A DNA stretch of 64,000 nt from Massilia sp. Root418 (GTDB lineage: Bacteria > Pseudomonadota > Gammaproteobacteria > Burkholderiales > Burkholderiaceae_D). Location: positions 248,281 to 312,280 of the forward strand of contig NZ_LMEC01000001.1 in the NCBI RefSeq assembly GCF_001425265.1, read 5' to 3'. Position 1 is the stretch's first letter. Every line of letters starts with the position of its first letter. Shown here one piece after another: positions 23,663-31,009 of the stretch. Below the pieces are notes generated by a model. That model saw only the letters and a list, made by a program, of their open reading frames with translations. It searched no databases and had not been told where the DNA came from. A program made the position numbers and the translations under genes.

Positions 23663-24790
23663 CTACGCTGCCAGCTCCATGCTGCTGACCGGGGCGAGAC
23701 GGGCGGTGGCGCCTTCGATGAACTCCGGCGCGAACACGCGCTTTTCAGCCACGCCGCCCGGGTCGTCGATCAGCTTGTGCAGCAGCTCGGCTGCTGCCGC
23801 AGCCATCTGCTGCATGGGGTGGCGCATGGTGGTCAAGTTGTAGCTGAGCCAGTTGGACGGTTCCACCGCATCGAAGCCGGCCACCGACAGCTGCGCCGGC
23901 ACCGCCAGGCCCAGCTCGTGGCGCGCGCAATCCAGGCAGCCGATGGCCATCACGTCCGTGCCGCAGATGACGGCGTCCGGCGCGCGGCCGCCGTTGCGGG
24001 CGATAATTTCGCGCAGGCCCAGCTTGCCGCTGGCGTAATCGAAATGGCCACGCACGATGATGGGCTCGGGCAAGCCCAGCTCCGCCAGGCGTTCGCAGGC
24101 GCCGCGCCGGCGCTCGGTGGCCACCGCGTTGTCCTGCGTGCCGTCGATGATGCCGAAGATGCGGTGTCCGGCAGCCGCCAGGCGCGAGGCCAGCGCGCGG
24201 CCTGCCTCGTACTGGTCGCAGGCCACGGTGTTGGCGGTCTGGCCGCGCAGGCTGCGGTTGAACACCAGCAGCGGTACGCGGCGGCGCGCGAATTCCGCCA
24301 CCTGCGCGTCGCTCAGCGTGGCGGCGGCGATCACGCCATCCACCTGGTATTGCCAGACATCGTTCATCACCGCATCCAGCTCGCTCTCGCGCTGCAGCGT
24401 GAACAGCAGCACGCGCTTGCCGCGCCGCGTCACTTGCTTGCTCAGTTCGGACAGCGCTTCGGGATAATACAGGTTGGCGGCGTTGGAAATGATGACCGCC
24501 ACCATATTACTGCGCCGCGTGATCAGGCTGCGCGCGGCGGCGTTCGGGATGTATTCCAGGCCTTCGGCCGCTTTCATCACGCGCGCATAGGTAGTCTTGG
24601 ACACGCTGGCGCCCGGCTTGAAGCAGCGCGACACGGCGGATTGCGACACGCCGGCCACCAGCGCCACATCATAGGACGTGACGCGCCGGTTATCGCGCTG
24701 GATGGCTGCCTTGTGCTCGGCAATATCGGGTGCCGGCTTCCTGGCGGGTTGGCGGGCTGATTTCAGTGCTGGCGCGTCTTTTGTTGTCAT
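23663..24790 (-). CDS. LacI-family transcriptional regulator
   Basis: A 375-residue regulator with a long basic N-terminal extension (1-35), then the LacI helix-turn-helix (RRVTSYDVALVAGVSQSAVSRCFKPGASVSKTTYARV) and hinge helix (YIPNAAARSLITRRSNMVAVI). The periplasmic-binding-protein-like effector domain follows (NLYYPEALSELSKQV, IIDGTQDNAVATERRRGA, DAVICGTDVMAIGCLD, SVAGFDAVEPSNWLSYNLTTMRHP). The effector is probably a sugar or related small molecule but cannot be named. It is divergent from the Hsp70-like gene, and an imperfect dyad lies between two facing TATAAT boxes. No sugar operon is adjacent, so its regulon is likely elsewhere or limited to itself. The 35-residue extension before the HTH is longer than usual. 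Confidence 0.92.
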   Translation of the reverse strand: MTTKDAPALKSARQPARKPAPDIAEHKAAIQRDNRRVTSYDVALVAGVSQSAVSRCFKPGASVSKTTYARVMKAAEGLEYIPNAAARSLITRRSNMVAVIISNAANLYYPEALSELSKQVTRRGKRVLLFTLQRESELDAVMNDVWQYQVDGVIAAATLSDAQVAEFARRRVPLLVFNRSLRGQTANTVACDQYEAGRALASRLAAAGHRIFGIIDGTQDNAVATERRRGACERLAELGLPEPIIVRGHFDYASGKLGLREIIARNGGRAPDAVICGTDVMAIGCLDCARHELGLAVPAQLSVAGFDAVEPSNWLSYNLTTMRHPMQQMAAAAAELLHKLIDDPGGVAEKRVFAPEFIEGATARLAPVSSMELAA

Positions 24791-24816
24791 CGTGTCGTAA
24801 GGCCAGACGTTGCATG

Positions 24817-24848
24817 ATTATAGTTGTTACCTCAGAATAACTTATAAT
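24817..24848. promoter_or_regulatory. Divergent TATAAT boxes with candidate LacI-type operator
   Basis: Minus-strand TATAAT (24822-24817) and plus-strand TATAAT (24843-24848) point away from each other. Between them AGTTGTT (24822-24828) and AATAACT (24836-24842) form a dyad matching at 6 of 7 positions with a 7-bp spacer. A bound LacI-type dimer would cover both promoters. No good -35 hexamer is visible on either side. Confidence 0.45.
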
Positions 24849-24856
24849 CTTACTCT

Positions 24857-24874
24857 GTGGCAATAGAGTGCCAC
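24857..24874. repeat. Inverted repeat in the Hsp70-like leader
   Basis: GTGGCA (24857-24862) and TGCCAC (24869-24874) flank ATAGAG. It lies just after the candidate plus-strand -10 and would be at the 5' end of a roughly 135-base leader of the Hsp70-like gene. Function unknown. Confidence 0.35.
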
Positions 24875-24989
24875 GAATTGGCGCGCAAGTGTCGCTATTT
24901 CGGCGCACAGCGGCTGCCGGCGCGGGGACGTAGCCGGACACGGCGGTTTCTGGTAGACTACCGCCCCTTTAGCATACTGGAAGAGAGAC

Positions 24990-26246
24990 ATGGCCATTGC
25001 TTGCGGAGTCGATTTTGGCACGTCCAATTCCACGGTAGGCTGGGTGCGTCCCGGCCACCCCACCATGCTGGCCCTGGAGGACGGCAAGACCACCTTGCCC
25101 TCGGTGGTGTTCTATAACGCCGAGGACGAGGAAGTGACCTTCGGCCGCGCCGCGCTGGCCGAATACCTGGCCGGCTACGAAGGCCGCCTGATGCGTTCGC
25201 TGAAAAGCCTGCTGGGCACCAGCCTGATCGACGGCCAGACCGAAGTGGGCGGGCGCGCGCTGCCGTTCCGCATGCTGCTGGCCAACTTCATCGGCGAGCT
25301 CAAGAAGCGCGCCGAGCAGGCGTCCGGCCGCCCGTTCACCTCGGCCGTGTTTGGCCGCCCCGTCCACTTCATCGACGACAACGCCGCCAACGACCAGCTG
25401 GCCGAGGACACGCTGGCCGAGATCGCCCGCTCGGTCGGTTTCAAGGACATCGCCTTCCAGTTCGAACCGATCGCCGCCGCTTTCGACTACGAGTCGCAGA
25501 TCGACCGCGAAGAGCTGGTGCTGATTGCCGACATCGGCGGCGGCACCTCGGACTTTTCGCTGGTGCGCCTGTCGCCCGAGCGCGCGAAGAAGGCTGAACG
25601 GCGCGACGACATCCTGGCCACCGGCGGCGTGCACATCGGCGGCACCGACTTCGACAAATACCTGAGCCTGTCGGCCGTGATGCCGCTGCTGGGCTACGGC
25701 AGCCAGCTCAACAACAACAGCGAAGTGCCGTCCAGCTACTTCTTCAACCTGGCCACCTGGCACACCATCAACCTGGCCTACACCAAGAAAATGTGGAGCC
25801 AGCTGTCCGAGCTGGTGCGCGACGCGCGCGAGCAGGACAAGCTGGGCCGCCTGCAACGCCTGATCGACGAGCGCGCCGGCCACTGGCTGGCCATGAAGGT
25901 GGAAGAGGGCAAGATCGCACTGTCCGGCGCGGAGCAGGTGGCGCTGGAGCTGGAGCGCCTGTCGCCGCCGGTCACGCTGGACTTGAGCCGCAGCGGTTTC
26001 GATGCCGCCATCGGCCACCTGGTCGGCTCGGTCGAGCTAACCGTGCAGAAGATGCTGGCGGACGCGGGCGTGAAGCCGGAGCAGGTCGACACGGTGTTCT
26101 TCACCGGCGGCTCCAGCGGCGTGCTGTCGCTGCGCGAGCGCATCGGCGCGGTGCTGCCGGCGGCGCGCAAGGTGGAAGGCGACCTGTTCGGCAGCATCGG
26201 CGCCGGCCTGGCGCTGGACGCGGTGCGCAAGTTCGGGGGCGCGTGA
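24990..26246 (+). CDS. Hsp70-family protein (YegD-like)
   Basis: The 418-residue protein has the actin/Hsp70 ATPase fold: phosphate-1 motif GVDFGTSNST (6-15), phosphate-2 IADIGGGTSDFSLV, and adenosine motif VFFTGGSSGV. It lacks the DnaK substrate-binding domain, as in YegD. YegD-type proteins are putative chaperones with no established client. The ATG follows a GGAAGAGAG ribosome-binding region. The stop codon TGA shares its A with the ATG of the exonuclease gene, so the two are translationally coupled. Confidence 0.9.
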   Translation: MAIACGVDFGTSNSTVGWVRPGHPTMLALEDGKTTLPSVVFYNAEDEEVTFGRAALAEYLAGYEGRLMRSLKSLLGTSLIDGQTEVGGRALPFRMLLANFIGELKKRAEQASGRPFTSAVFGRPVHFIDDNAANDQLAEDTLAEIARSVGFKDIAFQFEPIAAAFDYESQIDREELVLIADIGGGTSDFSLVRLSPERAKKAERRDDILATGGVHIGGTDFDKYLSLSAVMPLLGYGSQLNNNSEVPSSYFFNLATWHTINLAYTKKMWSQLSELVRDAREQDKLGRLQRLIDERAGHWLAMKVEEGKIALSGAEQVALELERLSPPVTLDLSRSGFDAAIGHLVGSVELTVQKMLADAGVKPEQVDTVFFTGGSSGVLSLRERIGAVLPAARKVEGDLFGSIGAGLALDAVRKFGGA

Positions 26247-26884
26247 TGGCGGTGTACACCAAGCCCATCGTGATGATCGACTTCGAGACCACCGGCCTGT
26301 CGCCCGACATGGGCGACCGCATTACCGAAGTGGCCGCCTTGCGCATCGAAGACGGCCGCATCACGGCGCGCTATGTGTCGCTGATCAACTGCGGCGTGCG
26401 CATCCCATCCTTCATCACCGGGCTCACCGGCATCACGCAGCAGATGGTCGACAGTGCGCCGCCGGTGGGCGAGGTGGTGCCGGCGCTGCTGGAGTTCATT
26501 GGCGGTGACGCGCTGGCCGCGCACAACGCCAGCTTCGACGAAAAATTCCTGCGCGCCGAAAGCGCCCGCCTGGGCCTGGCGCCGGCGCACCAGGGCACGG
26601 TGTGTTCGCTCAAGCTGTCGCGCCGGGTGTTTCCCGCGCTGGGCAGCTACAAGCTGGGGCAGCTGTCCGGCCAGCTGGGCATCCGTTTCAAGAGCGCGGC
26701 CCACCGGGCCGAGTCGGACGCCGAAGTGGCCGCGCAAGTGCTGCTGCACATCGCCCGCCACCTGGGCGACACCTACGGCCTGCCGGCCGTGGCGCCCGAG
26801 CTGCTGCTGTCAGTGAACAAGCTGGCAGCCGCCAAGGTGCACGCCTACCTGCTCAAGCAGGCCGGGACCGCTGCGCCCTGCTGA
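26246..26884 (+). CDS. DEDDh 3'-5' exonuclease (DnaQ-like)
   Basis: The 212-residue protein has the three exonuclease motifs of the DnaQ family: Exo I MIDFETTG (Asp12, Glu14), Exo II AAHNASFDEKFL, and Exo III HRAESDAE with the His five residues before Asp that defines the DEDDh group. It resembles the proofreading epsilon subunit core and PolC-type exonuclease domains, but no polymerase domain is present. The start ATG at 26246 overlaps the Hsp70-like stop by one base. Such stand-alone exonucleases act in DNA or RNA trimming; its substrate is not known. Confidence 0.88.
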   Translation: MAVYTKPIVMIDFETTGLSPDMGDRITEVAALRIEDGRITARYVSLINCGVRIPSFITGLTGITQQMVDSAPPVGEVVPALLEFIGGDALAAHNASFDEKFLRAESARLGLAPAHQGTVCSLKLSRRVFPALGSYKLGQLSGQLGIRFKSAAHRAESDAEVAAQVLLHIARHLGDTYGLPAVAPELLLSVNKLAAAKVHAYLLKQAGTAAPC

Positions 26885-26986
26885 TGTTGCCATGACGATA
26901 TCGATTCGTCATCACGATTGAGCGGGATCAAACGCGCGTCCGCCTGACTGACTAAGCTTGAGGCACACGCGACGCAAAGGGCCATC

Positions 26987-28375
26987 ATGGACCACCGCCA
27001 TTCCACTGCCGACAGCGGCGTTTTCACCTGGTATCGGGATGCGGCTGCGCGCGGCAATCCCTATGCCCAGTTCAACCTGGCCCTGCTCTACAAGAAGGGC
27101 CAGGGCGTGCGCCGCGACGAAGAAAAAGCCTTCGTCTGGATGCGCCTGGCCGCCCTGCAGGGCCTGGCCTTTGCCCAGAACCACGTCGGCGCCATGTACT
27201 ACAACGGGCGCGGCACGCCTTGCCGCGACAGCGAGGCTGCGTTCTGGTTCCGCCGCGCCGCCGAGCAGGGCGAAGCGTCGGCGCAGCAGAACCTGGGGCA
27301 GATGTACCGCAAGGGCCGGGGCGTGCCGCGCAGCGAGGTGGCCGCGCTGGCCTGGTTCAGCCGCGCCGCCGAGCAGGGCGTGGCCAGCGCGCAGGCGCTG
27401 GCCGGCGAAGCCTATCTGCTGGGCCTAGGCACGCGCCGCAGCGAGCCGCTGGCCCTGGCCTGGCTGCGCAAGGCGGCGCTGCAGGGCGACGCTGGCGCGC
27501 AGCTGAACCTGGGGCTGATGCACCGGCGCGGCCAGGGCGTGCCGGCCAGCGACACGGCCGCGCTGGCCTGGTTCCGCCAGGCCGCCGCGCAAGGCCATCC
27601 GGCGGCGCAGCGCCAGGTCGGGGTGGCCTATGCCGAGGGGCGCGGCGTGGCGCCGGACCAGCGCCGCGCTTACTGCTGGCTGGCGCGCGCCGCCGCGCAG
27701 GACGACGTCGATGCGCAGTTCAACCTGGGCGTGCTGCTGGCAAACGGCTTCGGCGTGGACCGCGACGAGCCGGAAGCCTTCATCTGGTATCGCCGCGCCG
27801 CCGAGGCCGGCCACGCGCTGGCCCAGTACAACCTGGGTGCCATGTTCGCCCAGGGGCGCGGCGTAGCGGCCGATCAGGCCAGCGCGCTGGAGTGGTACTG
27901 CCAGGCTGCCGCGCAGGGCGTGGCGAACGCGCAGTTCAACGCGGCCGTCATGTACGCCAACGGCCAGGGCATGAAGCGCGACGAGGCACGCGCCGTGGCG
28001 TGGTACCAGGCGGCGGCCGGGCAGGGGGACGCCAGCGCTCTCAACAACCTGGGGGTGATGTATGCCAACGGCCAGGGCGTGGCGCGCAGCGACGGCGAGG
28101 CCGTGGCCTGCTACCGGCGCGCGGCCGAGCAGGGCCATGCGCTGGCGCAGTACAACCTGGGCGGCATGTATCGCAGCGGCCGGGGCGTGGCGCGCGACCC
28201 TGTGCAGGCCTTGATGTGGATTTCGCTGGCGGCCGCCAGCGGCAACCGCAGCGCGGCGGCGCAGTGCGAGCAGCTGCGCGCCAGGCTCGGCGCGGCGGAC
28301 ATTGTCGCCGCGCAGGCGCTGGTCGAACAGTTCCGGCCGGCCCGGGGCGGCCGAGCGGATAGCCAGGCGGCTTAG
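26987..28375 (+). CDS. Sel1-repeat (SLR) protein
   Basis: A 462-residue protein built of about twelve tandem Sel1-like repeats of 36 residues, each like AQYNLGAMFAQGRGVAADQASALEWY in pattern (A-Q-x-N-L-G, G-x-G-V, A-x-x-W-Y/F, A-A-x-Q-G). There is no signal peptide and no membrane segment, so a cytoplasmic scaffold is likely. SLR proteins mediate protein-protein contacts, often in signalling or stress responses; the partner is not known. It follows the Hsp70-like/exonuclease pair by about 100 bp on the same strand and is convergent with the c-di-GMP gene at 28398. Confidence 0.9.
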   Translation: MDHRHSTADSGVFTWYRDAAARGNPYAQFNLALLYKKGQGVRRDEEKAFVWMRLAALQGLAFAQNHVGAMYYNGRGTPCRDSEAAFWFRRAAEQGEASAQQNLGQMYRKGRGVPRSEVAALAWFSRAAEQGVASAQALAGEAYLLGLGTRRSEPLALAWLRKAALQGDAGAQLNLGLMHRRGQGVPASDTAALAWFRQAAAQGHPAAQRQVGVAYAEGRGVAPDQRRAYCWLARAAAQDDVDAQFNLGVLLANGFGVDRDEPEAFIWYRRAAEAGHALAQYNLGAMFAQGRGVAADQASALEWYCQAAAQGVANAQFNAAVMYANGQGMKRDEARAVAWYQAAAGQGDASALNNLGVMYANGQGVARSDGEAVACYRRAAEQGHALAQYNLGGMYRSGRGVARDPVQALMWISLAAASGNRSAAAQCEQLRARLGAADIVAAQALVEQFRPARGGRADSQAA

Positions 28376-28397
28376 CGCCAGGCGCCCGGCCCGCGCG

Positions 28398-30263
28398 CTA
28401 CGCCGGCTGGCGGCGGTCCACGAACAGGCTGTTGCCGTGGATCTTCTTGGCCTGCTTCTTCGCGTCCGAAGCCTGGGTGGCAATCTGGTGGTGCGAGTAA
28501 TACTGGTGCGGTTCCACCCGTATCGTCCCAAGCGACAAGCTCATCAGTGAGTAAAACACCTTCTTGCCCTGCCTGTCCTCGCTGATGTAGCCGCCCCGGT
28601 CGCGGTCTTCCAGGCTGTAGTAGTCCAGCACACTGGTCTCGAAGTCGTCCAGGATGGCGCGGCAGCGCGCTTCCCAGTCCTCGCTCTGGAACAGCAGCAT
28701 GAAGTCGTCGCCGCCGATGTGGCCGATGAAATCGCGGTCCGGATCGCAGTGGCTGCTCAGGATGCGGCCCGTCATCTGGATCACGTCGTCGCCCCTGCGG
28801 TAGCCGTACACGTCGTTGAAGGGCTTGAAGTGGTCCAGGTCGCAGTAGCACACCCAGAACCGGGTGCCGCTTTCCAGCAGGCGGTCGATGTGCTCGTTGA
28901 TCGGCACGTTGCCCGGCAGCTGCGTGAGCGGATTGGCGTAGCGCGCCGCGTGGATCTGCATCTGCGTGATCTCGCGCATCAGGTCGTGGCCGGTGCCCAT
29001 GCCCAGGTAGCGCCCGTGCTCGGTGATGATGAAGCCGTTGAACAGGTGGTGCGCGGCCGACTCCACCATGCGGTAGGACAGGTCTTGCAGGCTGGTGTCC
29101 TTGTCGGCGATCAGCGGCTTGGGGTCCATGAACTGGCGGCAGGATTTTTTGCCGTACAGTTCGCGCTGGTAGGGGCGCGCGAAGTGGTCGATCATGTCGA
29201 AGCGGCTGATCAGGCCCAGCGGCACGCCGTCGTCCACCACCGGGATGATGAGCAGCTTGGGCTCGGCCATGAAGATTTCGTAGACTTCATTGTTGTTCAG
29301 CGAGGGTGGGACCGCGGCCACCTCGTGCAGCAGCTTGGCGATGGTGGCGGCCTGCTTCTCGCCACTGCGCTGCGGATACACCGCCACGCCGTTGCGGCTC
29401 AGCGCCTTGGCCACCTCGGCCGGGAGCGTGCGTGCCGGCGCGCTGTGCGGGCGGCCCAGGTGGTAGCCCTGGCCGTAGGCCACGCCGATGTCGCGCAGCA
29501 CCAGCAGCTCGGCCTGGGTTTCTATGCCCTCGGCAATCACCAGGGTGTCCGACTTGTCGGCGATTTCCTGGATCGAGCGCACGAACTGCAGCTTCACCGG
29601 GTCGTGGTTGATGCCCTGGATGAAGTGCATGTCGATCTTCACGTACTCGGGCCGCAGCTCGGACCACAGCCGCAGGCTGGAGAACCCTTCGCCCAGGTCG
29701 TCGATGGCGATCTGGAAGCCCATGTTGCGGTAATGCAGCACCGCCTCGCGCATCAGTTCGTAGTCATAGGTGGGCTGGTTTTCCGTCAGCTCGATGATCA
29801 CCCGGTCCGGGTGGATGCCGATTTGATGAATATATTGCAAGGTCTCGCCGCGCGTGCCGTCGGGTTGCAGCAACAGGCATTCAGGGCTCACGTTCAGGAA
29901 CAGCTTGCCCGGCAGCTGCAGCTCGGCAAAGCGCTCCAGCACCACGCGCCGGCACAGGTGTTCCACTTCCACGGTGCGGCCGCAGGCGCGCGCCGCCTTG
30001 AACAGGTTCATCGGCGAATGCAGCGGACTGTCCGACGGTCCCCGTATCAGCCCCTCATAGGCGATGATTTCGCCGTCCTGCATGCGGGCGATGGGCTGCA
30101 GCAGGGCGCTCAGCTGGCGGCGCTCGATGATGTCGTTCAGTTGCATACGCATCAGGGCGTCGTCGTCGGGGGCGGGGCGCAGATAGGCCACATTGTTCAT
30201 GATAGGGAGGCAAGAAGCTGGCAAGGGAGTCAACCCTGCTATCTTATTCATGGAATATGACAT
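28398..30263 (-). CDS. EAL-CBS-GGDEF c-di-GMP protein with GGDDF motif
   Basis: A 621-residue soluble protein with domain order EAL (about 42-285), paired CBS-like region (about 305-440) and GGDEF (about 445-600). The EAL domain reads EGL at 70-72 but keeps the catalytic set: NVSPE, ELTEN, IDDLGEG, VKID, AEGIET and GQGYHLGRP, so phosphodiesterase activity is plausible. The GGDEF motif is HIGGDDF (517-521), with Asp in place of Glu, which may impair cyclase activity. CBS domains may bind nucleotides as regulators. The start is uncertain: ATG at 30263 is given, and ATG at 30200 (MNNVAYLRP) is also plausible; neither has a clear ribosome-binding site. It is divergent from the cupredoxin gene. 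Confidence 0.85.
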   Translation of the reverse strand: MSYSMNKIAGLTPLPASCLPIMNNVAYLRPAPDDDALMRMQLNDIIERRQLSALLQPIARMQDGEIIAYEGLIRGPSDSPLHSPMNLFKAARACGRTVEVEHLCRRVVLERFAELQLPGKLFLNVSPECLLLQPDGTRGETLQYIHQIGIHPDRVIIELTENQPTYDYELMREAVLHYRNMGFQIAIDDLGEGFSSLRLWSELRPEYVKIDMHFIQGINHDPVKLQFVRSIQEIADKSDTLVIAEGIETQAELLVLRDIGVAYGQGYHLGRPHSAPARTLPAEVAKALSRNGVAVYPQRSGEKQAATIAKLLHEVAAVPPSLNNNEVYEIFMAEPKLLIIPVVDDGVPLGLISRFDMIDHFARPYQRELYGKKSCRQFMDPKPLIADKDTSLQDLSYRMVESAAHHLFNGFIITEHGRYLGMGTGHDLMREITQMQIHAARYANPLTQLPGNVPINEHIDRLLESGTRFWVCYCDLDHFKPFNDVYGYRRGDDVIQMTGRILSSHCDPDRDFIGHIGGDDFMLLFQSEDWEARCRAILDDFETSVLDYYSLEDRDRGGYISEDRQGKKVFYSLMSLSLGTIRVEPHQYYSHHQIATQASDAKKQAKKIHGNSLFVDRRQPA

Positions 30264-30285
30264 GTTGATGAATTTGGGAAACTAC

Positions 30286-30315
30286 TTAACGCGGCCCTGC
30301 CGCTGGCGCTACAAT
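30286..30315 (+). promoter_or_regulatory. Candidate sigma-70 promoter for cupredoxin/GGDEF-EAL
   Basis: TTAACG (30286-30291) and TACAAT (30310-30315) are separated by 18 bp. They lie 33 bases before the cupredoxin ATG. Confidence 0.5.
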
Positions 30316-30347
30316 AGGTTTCCCGCTCCCGACCGTGTTTTCAGCAG

Positions 30348-31001
30348 ATGACGATTTTGTTTCCCCGCCCGGCTGCCGCCGCCTTCTTCAGCCTGAGCCT
30401 GGGCTTCGGCCTCAGCGTGGCCCCGGCCGTGGCCAGCGCCTCCGGCGTTGCCGTCCATGTCGCCGACAGCACGGGCGCGCCGCTGGCCGACGCCGTGGCC
30501 TGGCTGGAGCCGGACGGCGCGGCCAGCCTGCCGAAGCCGCTCAAGCCCGCCGAGATCGAGCAGAAGGCCTTGAAGTTTATGCCGCTGGTGACCGTCGTGC
30601 AGACCGGCAGCCGGATCGAGTTCCCTAATAATGACAAGGTGCGCCACCACATCTACTCCTTCTCGCCGGCGCACAAGTTCGACCAGAAGCTGTACTCGGG
30701 CACCTCGGCCACCCCGCAGATGTTCGACAAGGCCGGGGTGGTGGTCCTGGGCTGCAACATCCACGACAAGATGGTGGCCTATGTGCGCGTGGTGGACACG
30801 CCGTACTTCGCCAAGGCCGGCGCCAACGGCGTGGGCCGGGTGGAGGCGCCGCCCGGCAAATACGTGCTCAAGGTGTGGCACTTCAATATGGCCGGCGGCC
30901 AGCCGGCCGAGCAGGCGCTGCTGGTCAAGGCCGGCGATGAAGCCGGCATGGCCAGCGTGCGCCTGGCCATGAAGCCGCCGGCCGCCGCCGACGCGCTGTA
31001 G
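30348..31001 (+). CDS. Exported cupredoxin-like (methylamine-utilisation/plastocyanin-type) protein
   Basis: The 217-residue product has a signal peptide (about 1-32) and a cupredoxin fold. The likely copper ligands are His100 or His101 in DKVRHHIYSF and Cys136, His139 and Met142 in GCNIHDKM, the usual His-Cys-His-Met order with shortened spacing. The C-terminal part (APPGKYVLKVWHFNM) resembles a carboxypeptidase-regulatory-like strand region. Family members are annotated as methylamine-utilisation or plastocyanin-like proteins, but no methylamine dehydrogenase genes are nearby. It ends 8 bp before the membrane GGDEF-EAL gene, so an electron-transfer or copper input to c-di-GMP signalling is possible (inference). 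Confidence 0.82.
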   Translation: MTILFPRPAAAAFFSLSLGFGLSVAPAVASASGVAVHVADSTGAPLADAVAWLEPDGAASLPKPLKPAEIEQKALKFMPLVTVVQTGSRIEFPNNDKVRHHIYSFSPAHKFDQKLYSGTSATPQMFDKAGVVVLGCNIHDKMVAYVRVVDTPYFAKAGANGVGRVEAPPGKYVLKVWHFNMAGGQPAEQALLVKAGDEAGMASVRLAMKPPAAADAL

Positions 31002-31009
31002 GGGACCGC

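Noticed and set aside
26885-26986. Possible promoter or terminator between the exonuclease and Sel1-repeat genes
   Set aside because: No convincing -35/-10 pair or hairpin with T-run could be read in this 102-bp gap.
24990-28375. Anti-phage defence island made of the Hsp70-like, exonuclease and Sel1-repeat genes
   Set aside because: No recognised defence gene, mobile element or composition shift flanks the set. It remains only a weak possibility mentioned under the Hsp70-exonuclease pair.
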